Assembly (NCBI GenBank): GCA_021828405.1
Contig: JAKARZ010000058.1
Span: 1 to 10,394, forward strand
DNA from: Bacillota bacterium
GTDB lineage: Bacteria; Bacillota_E; Sulfobacillia; Sulfobacillales; JAIMBI01
Reading direction: 5' to 3'
DNA length: 10,394 nucleotides
Position 1 is the first letter of the stretch; every line of letters starts with the position of its first letter. Positions 1 through 7,095 of this stretch are shown here, one piece after another. Position numbers and translations under genes: made by a program. The notes beneath the pieces were generated by a model. The model ran no database searches. It was given only the letters and a program-made list of their open reading frames with translations, and had not been told where the DNA came from.

Positions 1-446
1 TACCAAGGTTCCATTGGGCGTGGAGCCGCCAGGTCGTCCCGGGGCTCCCCGGGCGTTGCATCGTACGGCCATCGGTGAGGATCAATCGGAAGCGACTGGT
101 CACGGCCGGTCCCCCACCCCGGGCGCGAAACCCCTGATCCAAGAGAGCGCCCAGCCAGGCGGGGGCCTGGCGGACGCGTTTCAGCAAAGCCACATCCGAC
201 AACGTGGCCACGCCGGCCCGGCGGCGGCGCTGCGGTGGTCTAGAGCGACCAATCATTCCAGGCGTACACCAGGATCAAGCGCAGGAAAGCCTCGGCAGAC
301 GCAATCGCCCGCAAGCGGGTCATGGCCCCCTGGGTCCAGGCGGCATCCTGCCACCCGGGGGGCAAGAACCGGAGCCACAATGACCACTGCTCCTCCAGGG
401 ACACGGGTCGCTGCGTGCGGGCACCCGCGTCACCTCCGCCGTCCAT
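1..446 (-). pseudogene. IS4-family transposase, broken 5' part, runs off the left edge
   Basis: Read on the minus strand, this encodes the N-terminal part of a DDE transposase of the IS4 type. Before the break, the stretch with LPPGW, then QGAMTRLRAI and LRLILVYAW, matches the usual IS4 opening (LPP...GALxRxRxI...LLRLxLxY). The reading then meets an in-frame TAG at 242-240. The family sequence resumes in another frame after a CCG-rich run: AGVATLSDVALLKRVRQAPA, then LILTDGRTMQRPG and GTTWRLHAQW. The Asp at about 73-71 would be the first acidic residue of the DDE triad. The stop codon and a frame change about 12 bases later mean two lesions, so this is a decayed copy. I chose the ATG at 446; an in-frame ATG at 533 also exists, and neither has a clear ribosome binding site. 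The 3' part lies outside the window. IS4 assignment is by remembered motif, not by search. Confidence 0.72.
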
Positions 447-646
447 AACGCTGTCGCACGGCTTCGGCTGTGACGTCCATCGGTACCCCCCCCTGCAGTC
501 CCGCCAGATCGGTTCATCAGGGAGACGCACCATGACCGACTTCGGTTCGCCGAGCTAGCCATCGTTGCCGGAACAAGGTCCGGCCATCGCGAGCCTGCCA
601 AAGCGCGCGACACAATGTGCCGAGCAGCCACCGAGGAGTGTAGCGT

Positions 647-662
647 GGATTGTGTAAACTCC
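647..662 (+). repeat. Probable left terminal inverted repeat of a decayed IS256-type element
   Basis: The sequence GGATTGTGTAAACTCC lies about 40 bases before the start codon of the IS256-type transposase remnant. It resembles the GTGTAAA-type ends of that family. I find no reverse-complement partner downstream in the window, which agrees with loss of the right half of the element. Confidence 0.5.
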
Positions 663-702
663 CAGATCCCACATCCTGGCGTTTACCGCGAGGAGGCTTC
701 CC

Positions 703-1275
703 ATGAGTATCTTGACGCACGAGCGCGCGACGTCATCGCGACCCATGACGTCCGGTCCCCTGAAGACATCGAGCGGGCGCTGAAAGAGCTGTTTGGCGAG
801 ACGTTGCCGGCGACGCGGGACGGCGAGGTGGAGACCGTTGGGCTATTCCAACCACCAGGCTGGCCCCCAGCGACCCCGAACCGCCGCCACCCGCGGCATC
901 CCAAGCCGGGAACCACGGAATACGGCGACGGGGCCCTGGCGATCCCCCGCGACCGCGCGGGGAGCGTCACCCCCGTCGTGGTGCTGCCCCCCCCCCAAGG
1001 CCCCGAGGGTCGGCATCGAGGACCCCATTGTCGTCCTGTGTGCCCGGGGGATGAGCACGCGGGACATTCGAGCGAACTGGCTGACCTCTACGGGGTGGAG
1101 ATCTCGCCGGCGCTGGGGTCGAACCTCACGAACCGGCGGCTGCCCCGCATCACGGCGTGGCATCTGCGGCCGCAGACCGAGACCTGTTGGGGCTGGCCGT
1201 GCGGGACATCGTGCCGGTGCCGGTCCGCGACGGCGCACGTCGTACCCAAGCATTCCCATCCCGCCGCCCGATAGT
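703..1275 (+). pseudogene. IS256-family transposase, N-terminal half, multiply frameshifted
   Basis: The original start is still recognisable: AGGAGG at 691-696, six bases, then ATG at 703 giving MSILTHERA. The family sequence must then be followed across frames. RDVIATHDVRSPEDIERALK is in a second frame, LGYSNHQ from 838 is back in the first, and YGDGALAIPRDRAGSVTP (about 919-970) is in the second. GIEDPIVVLCARGMSTRDI (about 1014-1070) is in the first again. LADLYGVEISPAL and LTNRRLPRITAW (about 1075-1165) are in the second, and VRDIVPVPVRDGARR (about 1199-1243) is in the third. In order, these are the conserved blocks of IS256/MULE-type transposases, including ARGMSTRDI and YGVxIS. At least six frame changes are needed, and a run of ten C at 987-996 sits near one of them. 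About 190 of roughly 400 residues remain; the catalytic C-terminal half is missing. It cannot make a working transposase. Confidence 0.82.
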
Positions 1276-1810
1276 TCGTCTCGGGGAATCGCGCGCGATC
1301 GACAAAGGGGTTGGCCAGCAGGACGGGGGGCCATAAACCGCCGTCCAGCCCCGGCGGAGCGCTGGTTTGGGGCGAACGTTTTCGCGGACCAGCGCGGCAC
1401 GTGGACCGCCGGCCGTATGAAGAACCGGGCCGTATTCCCCACGACCTTCAGCCGTGTCTTGCTGAGCCCGGCTCCACCCGATCTACTGATCGCGCGCCCG
1501 CACCCTCCCGGCGGTTCCTGCCCACTCACCAGGGAGGCCCATTCCGTCTCGACCGAGGCCACGTACCAGAACGACTCCCCGACGAAGCCGCGAGCCCCAG
1601 ACGTGCGGGGCGTCATCCCGGTGCGCTACGCCGATCGTTCTGCGGGGCGCACCTCCAAGCCGGGGCCCACCGGGGCACCACCCGTCCTCGGATCGTGGGC
1701 GTTTCGGCACGCCTGCCGCTACCCGGCCAGGCGGCGGAACCACAGTAGAGAGGGATCGGGGACTTGATGCCCATCAAACGTTCCGGTTCCTGGGCAGGTG
1801 CTGCGATTGT
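1276..1810. other. Region without a recognisable gene
   Basis: About 535 bases between the IS256 remnant and the kor terminator. Several frames stay open on both strands, as expected from high GC, but none has a ribosome binding site or recognisable family sequence. One frame holds KNRAVFPT at about 1420-1443, reminiscent of the KNRGxFP block late in IS256 transposases. If that is genuine, the stretch contains an internally deleted part of the same element. The context is too weak to call it. I see no tRNA, CRISPR array or other repeat here. Confidence 0.4.
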
Positions 1811-1845
1811 CAAGATAAACCCGCCTCCACTGGTGTGGAGGCGGG
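1811..1845 (-). terminator. Rho-independent terminator of the korA-korB operon
   Basis: CCCGCCTCCAC (1820-1830) and GTGGAGGCGGG (1835-1845) form a perfect 11-base-pair stem with a four-base TGGT loop. On the minus strand the stem is followed by TTTATCTT, a moderately U-rich tail in the transcript. It begins 18 bases after the korB stop codon, the expected place for an operon end. The plus-strand side has no T run, so it acts mainly on minus-strand transcripts. Confidence 0.88.
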
Positions 1846-1862
1846 GGTGTCGAACGGGGCGC

Positions 1863-2729
1863 TCAGTCGAGCTGGCTGAGGATTTTGTCCCACACGACCT
1901 GGTCGACCGGAGCATCCTGGTACGCCAGCGGCTCTTTGGCTAGGTGGGCCACCCGGTCTTCGTACGGCACGGACGTGGGGTCCCGGTAAATCAGGCCCGT
2001 GACCAGCTCGTCGGTGACGCTGAGCTTGGTCATCGCGGCAACCTGATCGGTTGGGTCGTACGCCTCGTCGCTGGCCAGGTTGGTTAGGTTCCGCTTGTAC
2101 CAGTCGTACGTGTTGACCTTGTTGTAGGTCACGCACGGGGAAATGACGTTGATGAGCGCAAATCCCGGGTGCTGGATGCCCGCCTGGATCAGCTCAGCTA
2201 ATTGCGGCTGCCAGCCGGAGAATCCTTGCGCCACAAACGTGGCGCCCCCGGCCACGGCCGTGGTGAGCGGATGCACCGGGGTCTCGATGTTTCCCGCCGG
2301 CGAGGTTTTGGTTTTGAAGCCCCTGCCCGACGTCGGGGAGTACTGGCCCTTCGTGAGGCCGTAGATGTGATTGTCCATCACCAGGTACGTGAGGTTCACG
2401 TTGCGCCGCAGCGCGTGCATGAAGTGGCCCATGCCAATGGCGTAGGCGTCCCCGTCGCCGCCCGTGCCGATGACCGTCAGATCCCGATTCGCGAGCTTGA
2501 CGCCCATGGCCGACGGCAGGACGCGCCCGTGCACCACGTGAAGGTTGTACCCATTGACGTAGTTGCCAATCTTGCCCGAGCACCCGATGCCCGCGACGAT
2601 GGCGAGCTTTTCCGGAGCCAGGTCCAGCGCCACCAGGGACTTCTGCAGGGCGGCCAGCACGCCGAAGTCACCGCACCCCGGACACCACCAAGACTTTTCA
2701 CTGGTTTTGAAATCTGCCAGGGTGGCCAT
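1863..2729 (-). CDS. korB: 2-oxoacid:ferredoxin oxidoreductase, beta subunit
   Basis: This is the thiamine-diphosphate subunit of the two-subunit 2-oxoacid:ferredoxin oxidoreductase. The enzyme oxidatively decarboxylates a 2-oxoacid such as 2-oxoglutarate or pyruvate with CoA, giving acyl-CoA, CO2 and reduced ferredoxin, or runs in reverse to fix CO2. It has 288 residues, the usual length. CPGCG at 16-20, GIGCSGKIGNY from 48 and SPC ending at Cys199 supply the four cysteines (16, 19, 50, 199) that hold one [4Fe-4S] cluster in this family. GTGGDGDAYAIG (88-99) with MDN (118-120) is the ThDP/Mg site. Lys53 after the third cysteine is in the position that contacts the 2-oxoacid carboxylate. The start ATG directly follows the korA stop (TAGATG, zero spacing), with GGAGG eight bases upstream inside korA, so translation is probably coupled. 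Substrate preference cannot be read from the sequence. The gene is intact, and the terminator lies just downstream. Confidence 0.95.
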   Translation of the reverse strand: MATLADFKTSEKSWWCPGCGDFGVLAALQKSLVALDLAPEKLAIVAGIGCSGKIGNYVNGYNLHVVHGRVLPSAMGVKLANRDLTVIGTGGDGDAYAIGMGHFMHALRRNVNLTYLVMDNHIYGLTKGQYSPTSGRGFKTKTSPAGNIETPVHPLTTAVAGGATFVAQGFSGWQPQLAELIQAGIQHPGFALINVISPCVTYNKVNTYDWYKRNLTNLASDEAYDPTDQVAAMTKLSVTDELVTGLIYRDPTSVPYEDRVAHLAKEPLAYQDAPVDQVVWDKILSQLD

Positions 2730-4493
2730 CTACAACACCTCCGCCAAGTCTAGGACGACCGCGGCCTGCCGCACCACTTCGCCTGGGGTGAACGGCACGC
2801 CGTCGTATTTAAGAAAGCTGTGAAAGCGGGGCTCGTGGCCAATCCCGTGGGTCCGCATGAGGCTCAGCACCTGGCCGGTGGCGTTCTGCTCCACCACCAG
2901 CACATGGCGCGAGCCGGCCAGCGCTTCGGTGACGGCCCGCGTGGGAAACGGTGCCAGCACACGCAACCACACCAGCCCCACCCGGTGGCCCTCCGCCTCC
3001 AGAATCCCCTGCGCCTCCCGCAGGATGCCCACCGTGGAGCCGACGGCCACCAGTGTCACGTCCGCGTCGGCCGGCCCCTCGTGCTTCACCGACTCCCGCG
3101 TGAATCCTTGCAGCTTGCGAAACCGCTTCTGCATCATCTGGGCGCGGTTGGCCGGATCCTCGCTCACTTTGCCGGACTCGGCATGCTCCACCCCGGTGGC
3201 CAGGAACTGGCCGTGCTTCATGCCGGGGAGGGAGCGCGGCGACACGCCTGACTCGGTCAGCGCATAGCGCTTGAACTGGCCAGGCGGCACGTCCTCAAGA
3301 TCGCGCTCGGTGACCATCGGGCCCCGCACGATCGGGACGCGGGTGCGATCCAAGACCGACCGCTCGACGCTCTGCGTCCAGAGGCCGAGCGACAAGTCAG
3401 ACGCAATGAGCACCGGGCACTGGTACTGCTCGGCCAAGTTAAACGCGTCCATTCCGTCGGCAAAAGCCTCCGGAATAGAGCTGGGCGCGAGCACAATGCG
3501 TGGTGACTCGCCGTGGGTGCCATTCAACATTTGCATCAGGTCGGACTGCTCCTGCTTGGTGGGCATGCCCGTGGACGGGCCGCTGCGCTGGACGTCGGCC
3601 ACCACCACCGGCGTCTCGGTCATCGACGCCAGCCCCAGCGCCTCCTGCATCAGCGAAAAGCCTGGCCCCGATGTGGCGGTCATGGCGCGGGCGCCGGTGA
3701 AACCGGCCCCAATCACCAAGTTGATGGCCGCAATCTCGTCCTCGGACTGCACCACGACGCCGCCCACCAGCGGCATCCACTTGATGAGAGCCTCCATGAC
3801 ATCGGAGGCCGGGGTGATGGGGTACGCGGCCATGATGCGGCAGCCACCCGCCAGCGCACCCAGCGCCAAGGCGTCGTTGCCGGTGATCACGAGGCGGTCG
3901 CCCGGATGCGGCTCGCCGAGCCGAATCTGGGTCAGGTGGCCGGCCTCCGCCCGAATTTGGTCGTATCCGCGCTGCACCGCCGCCTGGTTGGGTCCCACGA
4001 CCGCGGGGCCCTTGGAGCCGAAGCGGCGCGCGACGTAGTCCTGAAAGGGCTCGAGGGGCAGGTTCATAAGGGCCGCCGAGGCGCCTACCGCCACCATGTT
4101 GCGCATGAGGACGGAGCCCAGATCCTTGGCGATCTGCGTGAGCGGCAGCTCAATGAGGTGCACCCCGGCCCGGTCACTTGGGAGCACGGCGTGAAAGGCC
4201 GCGTCCGCCAGCACCAGCCCACCGAAGGGCAGCTCTGCGATGTTCCTGTCGATGGTTTCCTGGTTCAGGGCCACCAGCACATCGGTGGTGTCGGTGGTGG
4301 CTTCCACGGGAAGCGTGGCCACGCGCACCTTGTAGTTGGTGTGCCCCCCCTTAATGCGCGACGAAAAACTTTTGTACCCGTAAACGTAGTAGCCCATCCG
4401 ATTAGCCACCGTGGCCAGTGCGTCGCCGGTGGAATCGATTCCCTCGCCCTGATCCCCACCAATTTTCCATGCCACACCACGAGTCCCCGCCAT
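2730..4493 (-). CDS. korA: 2-oxoacid:ferredoxin oxidoreductase, alpha subunit (fused gamma-alpha)
   Basis: This is the large subunit partnering KorB, with 587 residues, typical of the fused gamma-alpha type. The N-terminal gamma-like domain (about 1-190) opens with GGDQGEGIDSTG (12-23) and has FSSRIKGGHTNY (43-54). The alpha domain (about 195-587) carries the signature YPITP at 224-228, then QSEDEIAAI (249-257), TSGPGFSLM (274-282) and STGMPTKQEQSDL (307-319). All are standard for CoA-dependent 2-oxoacid:ferredoxin oxidoreductases. The C-terminal part has the expected VGSTVGILREA and VVEQNATGQ stretches. The start ATG at 4493 has GGGGGAGG nine bases upstream (4510-4503), and the N-terminus aligns with the family. 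It is first in a two-gene operon with korB. A LysR gene is divergent across a 268-base intergenic region, which suggests regulated expression. No ferredoxin gene is in the window. The gene is intact. The symbol is by family, and the substrate is not proven. Confidence 0.95.
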   Translation of the reverse strand: MAGTRGVAWKIGGDQGEGIDSTGDALATVANRMGYYVYGYKSFSSRIKGGHTNYKVRVATLPVEATTDTTDVLVALNQETIDRNIAELPFGGLVLADAAFHAVLPSDRAGVHLIELPLTQIAKDLGSVLMRNMVAVGASAALMNLPLEPFQDYVARRFGSKGPAVVGPNQAAVQRGYDQIRAEAGHLTQIRLGEPHPGDRLVITGNDALALGALAGGCRIMAAYPITPASDVMEALIKWMPLVGGVVVQSEDEIAAINLVIGAGFTGARAMTATSGPGFSLMQEALGLASMTETPVVVADVQRSGPSTGMPTKQEQSDLMQMLNGTHGESPRIVLAPSSIPEAFADGMDAFNLAEQYQCPVLIASDLSLGLWTQSVERSVLDRTRVPIVRGPMVTERDLEDVPPGQFKRYALTESGVSPRSLPGMKHGQFLATGVEHAESGKVSEDPANRAQMMQKRFRKLQGFTRESVKHEGPADADVTLVAVGSTVGILREAQGILEAEGHRVGLVWLRVLAPFPTRAVTEALAGSRHVLVVEQNATGQVLSLMRTHGIGHEPRFHSFLKYDGVPFTPGEVVRQAAVVLDLAEVL

Positions 4494-4650
4494 CTGTCAG
4501 CGCCTCCCCCAAAAACTTCTGGCCGCGGTTGCCGTCCGATCGGCCAACTTGGACACCCTGACCCGGGGTTCTGTCGGCTCTCGTCCCCGTGGGCGGTCTA
4601 CCCCGACGACCCCGACTACGCCGACTACCATAGTAGCCGCATCCCGGCAG

Positions 4651-4700
4651 GATATAAAATGACAGTCCGTTATCGCGGGTATTCCGCTAAGTTATTCTAG
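4651..4700. promoter_or_regulatory. AT-rich island with inverted repeat between korA and the LysR gene; likely operator/promoter region
   Basis: This is the only AT-rich tract in the 268-base divergent intergenic region. It contains GATATAAAAT (4651-4660), the inverted repeat GCGG-GTATT-CCGC (4675-4687) flanked by TTA (4670-4672) and TAA (4688-4690), and TTATTCTAG (4692-4700). LysR-type regulators usually bind a short interrupted dyad of this kind between themselves and the divergent target. TATAAA (4653-4658) and TATTCT (4693-4698) could serve as -10 boxes, but I cannot find a well-spaced -35 for either, so no exact promoter is assigned. Confidence 0.4.
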
Positions 4701-4761
4701 GGAACCCGATGCCTGGTCTCTGGAAAGATGCCCAGACTCCGCGAAGAGTAAGGAGGTAGCG

Positions 4762-5685
4762 ATGCAGCTTCAGCAGCTCCGCACATTCACGCGCGTAGTG
4801 GAAACCGGGAGTCTTACGCGGGCCGCCCTGCAACTGGCCCTGACCCAGCCGGCCGTGACCAAGCAACTGTCGGGGTTGGAGCGGGAACTTGACTGCAAAC
4901 TGCTGTGGCGCCGCGGGCGCCGGCTGCATCTGACGCCGGCGGGCGAGCTCTTGTACGGCTACGCCCGCCGCATCACGGCGCTGGTGGAGCAGGCGGAGGA
5001 CGAGGTGGCGAACCTTGATCGGCCCGGCCATGGCACGGTCCGGCTCGGAGCGGTCAGCATGGTCAGCACCACCGTGCTGCCGCGCGTGCTGGCCCACTTT
5101 GGGCGGCACTATCCGGCGGTGCAGGTGCATGTGGAGACCGGCGAAGTGCAGGACAATGTGGACCGCGTCCTGTCCCACGGGGTGGACCTCGCGGTGGTCA
5201 CCGTGCCCATCATGCATCCGGCCATCGTGTCGCTGCCGCTGGCCCAGGATGACGTGGTGCTGGTGGCGGCACCGGCCACCGCCGCTCGCTGGCCCAAGCC
5301 GCTTCCGCTCGCGCAGCTGGCGGACCTGAGCTTCGTGTCTTATCAGGCTCCGTCCTGGTTTCGGTCGTTCGTCGATGGCATGTTGGAGCGCCAGGGGATG
5401 CTGCTCCGCGTCATGATGGAATTCAACACGCACGAGGGGGTGCGCTCCATGGTGCGGCTCGGATTGGGGGCGGCGTTCATGCCCCTCTCGGTGGTGGAGG
5501 AAGACGTGCGCGCGGGCGCCCTGGCGGTCATTCCCGTGGCCGACCTCGCTCCCATGAGCCGGGTCACCTCGCTCATCCTCCCCGTCGAGGGCCATGCCAA
5601 CCCGGCGCTCACGGCGCTTGTGGAAAGCTTTGGCCGGCTGTTTCCCTTGGAGGTCGGCGCCCTGCCCGAATGGCTCAGGGGATAG
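4762..5685 (+). CDS. LysR-family transcriptional regulator
   Basis: A full-length LysR-type regulator of 307 residues. The N-terminal winged helix-turn-helix (about 1-60) starts MQLQQLRTFTRVVETGSLTR and continues with AALQLALTQPAVTKQLSGLE, the classic AAxxLxxxQPAVSxQIxxLE recognition region, then LTPAGELL. A linker helix (about 60-88) leads to the effector-binding domain (about 90-300), recognisable by GTVRLGA and VLPRVLAHF, DLAVV, and the late GLGAAFMPLSVVEED segment. The start is certain: TAAGGAGGT at 4749-4757 lies five bases before ATG. The ligand cannot be read from the sequence. Because it faces korA across a short intergenic region with a dyad, the simplest reading is that it controls korAB and itself. 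The next gene on the same strand starts 180 bases later and may have its own promoter. Confidence 0.93.
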   Translation: MQLQQLRTFTRVVETGSLTRAALQLALTQPAVTKQLSGLERELDCKLLWRRGRRLHLTPAGELLYGYARRITALVEQAEDEVANLDRPGHGTVRLGAVSMVSTTVLPRVLAHFGRHYPAVQVHVETGEVQDNVDRVLSHGVDLAVVTVPIMHPAIVSLPLAQDDVVLVAAPATAARWPKPLPLAQLADLSFVSYQAPSWFRSFVDGMLERQGMLLRVMMEFNTHEGVRSMVRLGLGAAFMPLSVVEEDVRAGALAVIPVADLAPMSRVTSLILPVEGHANPALTALVESFGRLFPLEVGALPEWLRG

Positions 5686-5746
5686 GGCCACGGTGCGCGT
5701 GCCCACATCTGGCCCATCGCAGGCAGCACGCAACGTGGCGGCGGCA

Positions 5747-5775
5747 GCGACATGTCCGCCAGAGACAGGTACACT
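5747..5775 (+). promoter_or_regulatory. Possible promoter for the unknown gene-dcd pair
   Basis: GCGACA (5747-5752) and TACACT (5770-5775) are separated by 17 bases, each matching four of six consensus positions of a vegetative promoter. Transcription would begin near 5782 and give a leader of about 80 bases. This is a weak match, supported mainly by its position after the LysR gene and before a new gene pair. Confidence 0.28.
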
Positions 5776-5853
5776 AAATGCTGGCGCGTCAGCGCGGACG
5801 GCGGCGAGTTTGGCCGCCGGCAGCCAGCCCAAAGACAAGACAGATGTGCGCAC

Positions 5854-5860
5854 GGGAGGG
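5854..5860 (+). promoter_or_regulatory. Ribosome binding site that selects a TTG start
   Basis: GGGAGGG lies four to five bases before TTG at 5865. The in-frame ATG codons at 5778 and 5844 have no comparable site, so the TTG is preferred as the start of the unknown gene. Confidence 0.6.
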
Positions 5861-5864
5861 TTTC

Positions 5865-6479
5865 TTGGCGACACAGGAAGATTGGCGGCTTTGGTGGGAG
5901 CGCGAGCGTCATGCGGTGGCGGCTCCCGCCGCCCGGCTGCTGGCGCAGGTGGTCCCGGGACCCGACACGGCGCATTGGCTCATCGGGGCCCAGCGGCCGG
6001 GCGGCACCGCGGCGGCCGTGGTCCGGCGGTGGCTTGAGCCCCCCAACACCACCTGGGCTTTCATCGCCACCGGACGCGCCGAGGTGCTTCGGACCCCCGA
6101 CGGGGCCCTAATCGGATTTAGCGCGCCCGATGCGGACAATCCGGTGCCGCTCGCGCAATGGGCCCGCGAGGCGGTGGCGGGCCACTCGGAGGAGGCCGTC
6201 GTCCTCGAGCGGCTGGCGGAAGGCACCGCTGCGGACCAGGAGGAGGCGTGCCGTTGCCTGTTGGCCGCGCTGCCGCCCCATTGGCCGCCCGAGGCGCCGC
6301 CCATGGGGCGGGGCGCCATCGTGGCGGCACTGGCGGAGCTACAGGCGGCGGGGCACACGGGCCTTGAGGCGCTGGCCGTCAAAGCGATTGAGGCTAGCAC
6401 GTTGCTGCGGCGCTGGCGGGCGCTCGAAGAAGCAAGCGCCACACTCGGGGAAGGCGGTGGGGCACTTGGTGCTGGGTGA
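5865..6479 (+). CDS. Protein of unknown function, overlapping the dcd gene
   Basis: I do not recognise this 204-residue protein. Codon use shows it is real: third positions are strongly G/C and the frame is open to 6479. The N-terminus from TTG 5865 reads MATQEDWRLWWERERHAV, rich in Trp and charge. Residues about 30-95 look like a mixed alpha/beta domain (HWLIGAQRPGGTAAAVVRRW, then TTWAFIATG and LIGFSAPDA). The C-terminal half (about 96-204) is Ala/Leu/Glu-rich and probably helical, with a Pro-rich break (LPPHWPPEAPP). No signal peptide, membrane segment or metal-binding Cys cluster is seen. Starts at 5844 or 5778 (ATG) are possible but lack a ribosome binding site. Its last 14 bases overlap the proposed start of the dCTP deaminase family gene, implying coupled translation and perhaps a shared task in nucleotide metabolism. 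That functional link is inference only. Confidence 0.72.
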   Translation: MATQEDWRLWWERERHAVAAPAARLLAQVVPGPDTAHWLIGAQRPGGTAAAVVRRWLEPPNTTWAFIATGRAEVLRTPDGALIGFSAPDADNPVPLAQWAREAVAGHSEEAVVLERLAEGTAADQEEACRCLLAALPPHWPPEAPPMGRGAIVAALAELQAAGHTGLEALAVKAIEASTLLRRWRALEEASATLGEGGGALGAG

Positions 6480-7077
6480 GGACGACCTGTGGGCGCGAAT
6501 GCGCGAGCCGGGCGCCGACCGCCGACTGGTGGTGACGCCGCTGCTGTCAACCACCCAGGTGCAGAGTGGCAGCTTGGACGTTCGGCTGGGCACGGACTTC
6601 ATCCTGCTGAAGCGCTCGGCGCGCGGCCCCATCGACCCCCTCGCCGGGGACACGGTGAGCGACTTTCAGGAACGCGTGCGGGTCGAGGTGGGCGACCGCA
6701 TGATTCTCCACCCGAACCAGTTGGTGCTGGGGGCCACGCTGGAATACCTGTCGTTGCCCGGAGACCTCATGGCCTATGTGATTGGCCGCTCATCATGGGG
6801 GCGGCTCGGCCTCATGGTGGCCACCGCCATCATGGTGCAGCCGGGGTACCGGGGATCCCTGACGCTGGAGTTGGCCAATCTGGCCGACACGCCGGTTTAC
6901 CTGTACCCGGGGGTGCGGGTGGCGCAATTGGTGTTTCACGCCTTGGAGAGTCCTTCGGCCCCCTACGCCCGGCCGCAGGCCAAATACCAGGCGCCGGTTG
7001 GCCCCGAGTTTTCCAAGCTCGCGGAGGATCGGGACTGGTTCGTCATCGCGCGGTGGGCCGACGGCCCGGCCCGATGA
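6466..7077 (+). CDS. dcd: dCTP deaminase / dUTPase family protein, divergent
   Basis: This belongs to the trimeric dCTP deaminase-dUTPase fold; typical members deaminate dCTP to dUTP, and some also hydrolyse dUTP to dUMP. With a TTG start at 6466 it has 203 residues and opens MVLGEDDLWARM, aligning with the usual MILSDRDIRARI. GGGGAAGG at 6447-6454 is 11 bases upstream. GTG at 6469 or ATG at 6499 are alternatives. Family landmarks are SGSLDVRLG (34-42), GRSSWGRLGL (107-116), PGYRG (126-130), TLELAN (133-138, with Glu135 as the catalytic Glu), the PGVRVAQL turn (148-155) and AKYQ (172-175). The segment normally HxTAxxID before PG reads ATAIMVQ here (119-125): the His is gone and the Asp is Gln. 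That Asp is important in dUTPase-type members, so dUTPase activity is doubtful and deamination needs proof. The gene overlaps the preceding one by 14 bases and is convergent with panD, 18 bases apart, with no obvious terminator. Confidence 0.85.
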   Translation: MVLGEDDLWARMREPGADRRLVVTPLLSTTQVQSGSLDVRLGTDFILLKRSARGPIDPLAGDTVSDFQERVRVEVGDRMILHPNQLVLGATLEYLSLPGDLMAYVIGRSSWGRLGLMVATAIMVQPGYRGSLTLELANLADTPVYLYPGVRVAQLVFHALESPSAPYARPQAKYQAPVGPEFSKLAEDRDWFVIARWADGPAR

Positions 7078-7095
7078 GGGCCGCTGTCGGAGACA

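Noticed and set aside
1613..1915. Minus-strand open frame crossing the kor terminator
   Set aside because: It runs through a strong terminator and into korB out of frame, with no family match.
3513..4700. A 395-codon plus-strand open frame antisense to korA
   Set aside because: It is the shadow of korA, whose minus-strand product has full family motifs; the antisense frame is His/Gly-rich and has no recognisable domain.
5685..5715. GGGCCA...TGGCCC inverted repeat after the LysR stop as a terminator
   Set aside because: A six-base stem with a 19-base loop and no T run is too weak to call.
4687..5874. A 395-codon minus-strand open frame antisense to the LysR gene
   Set aside because: The plus-strand LysR protein is complete with a perfect ribosome binding site; the antisense product is composition-biased and unlike any family.
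6130..6465. Upstream extension of the dcd frame
   Set aside because: The added residues are Arg-rich shadow of the preceding gene; family alignment starts at the TTG near 6466.
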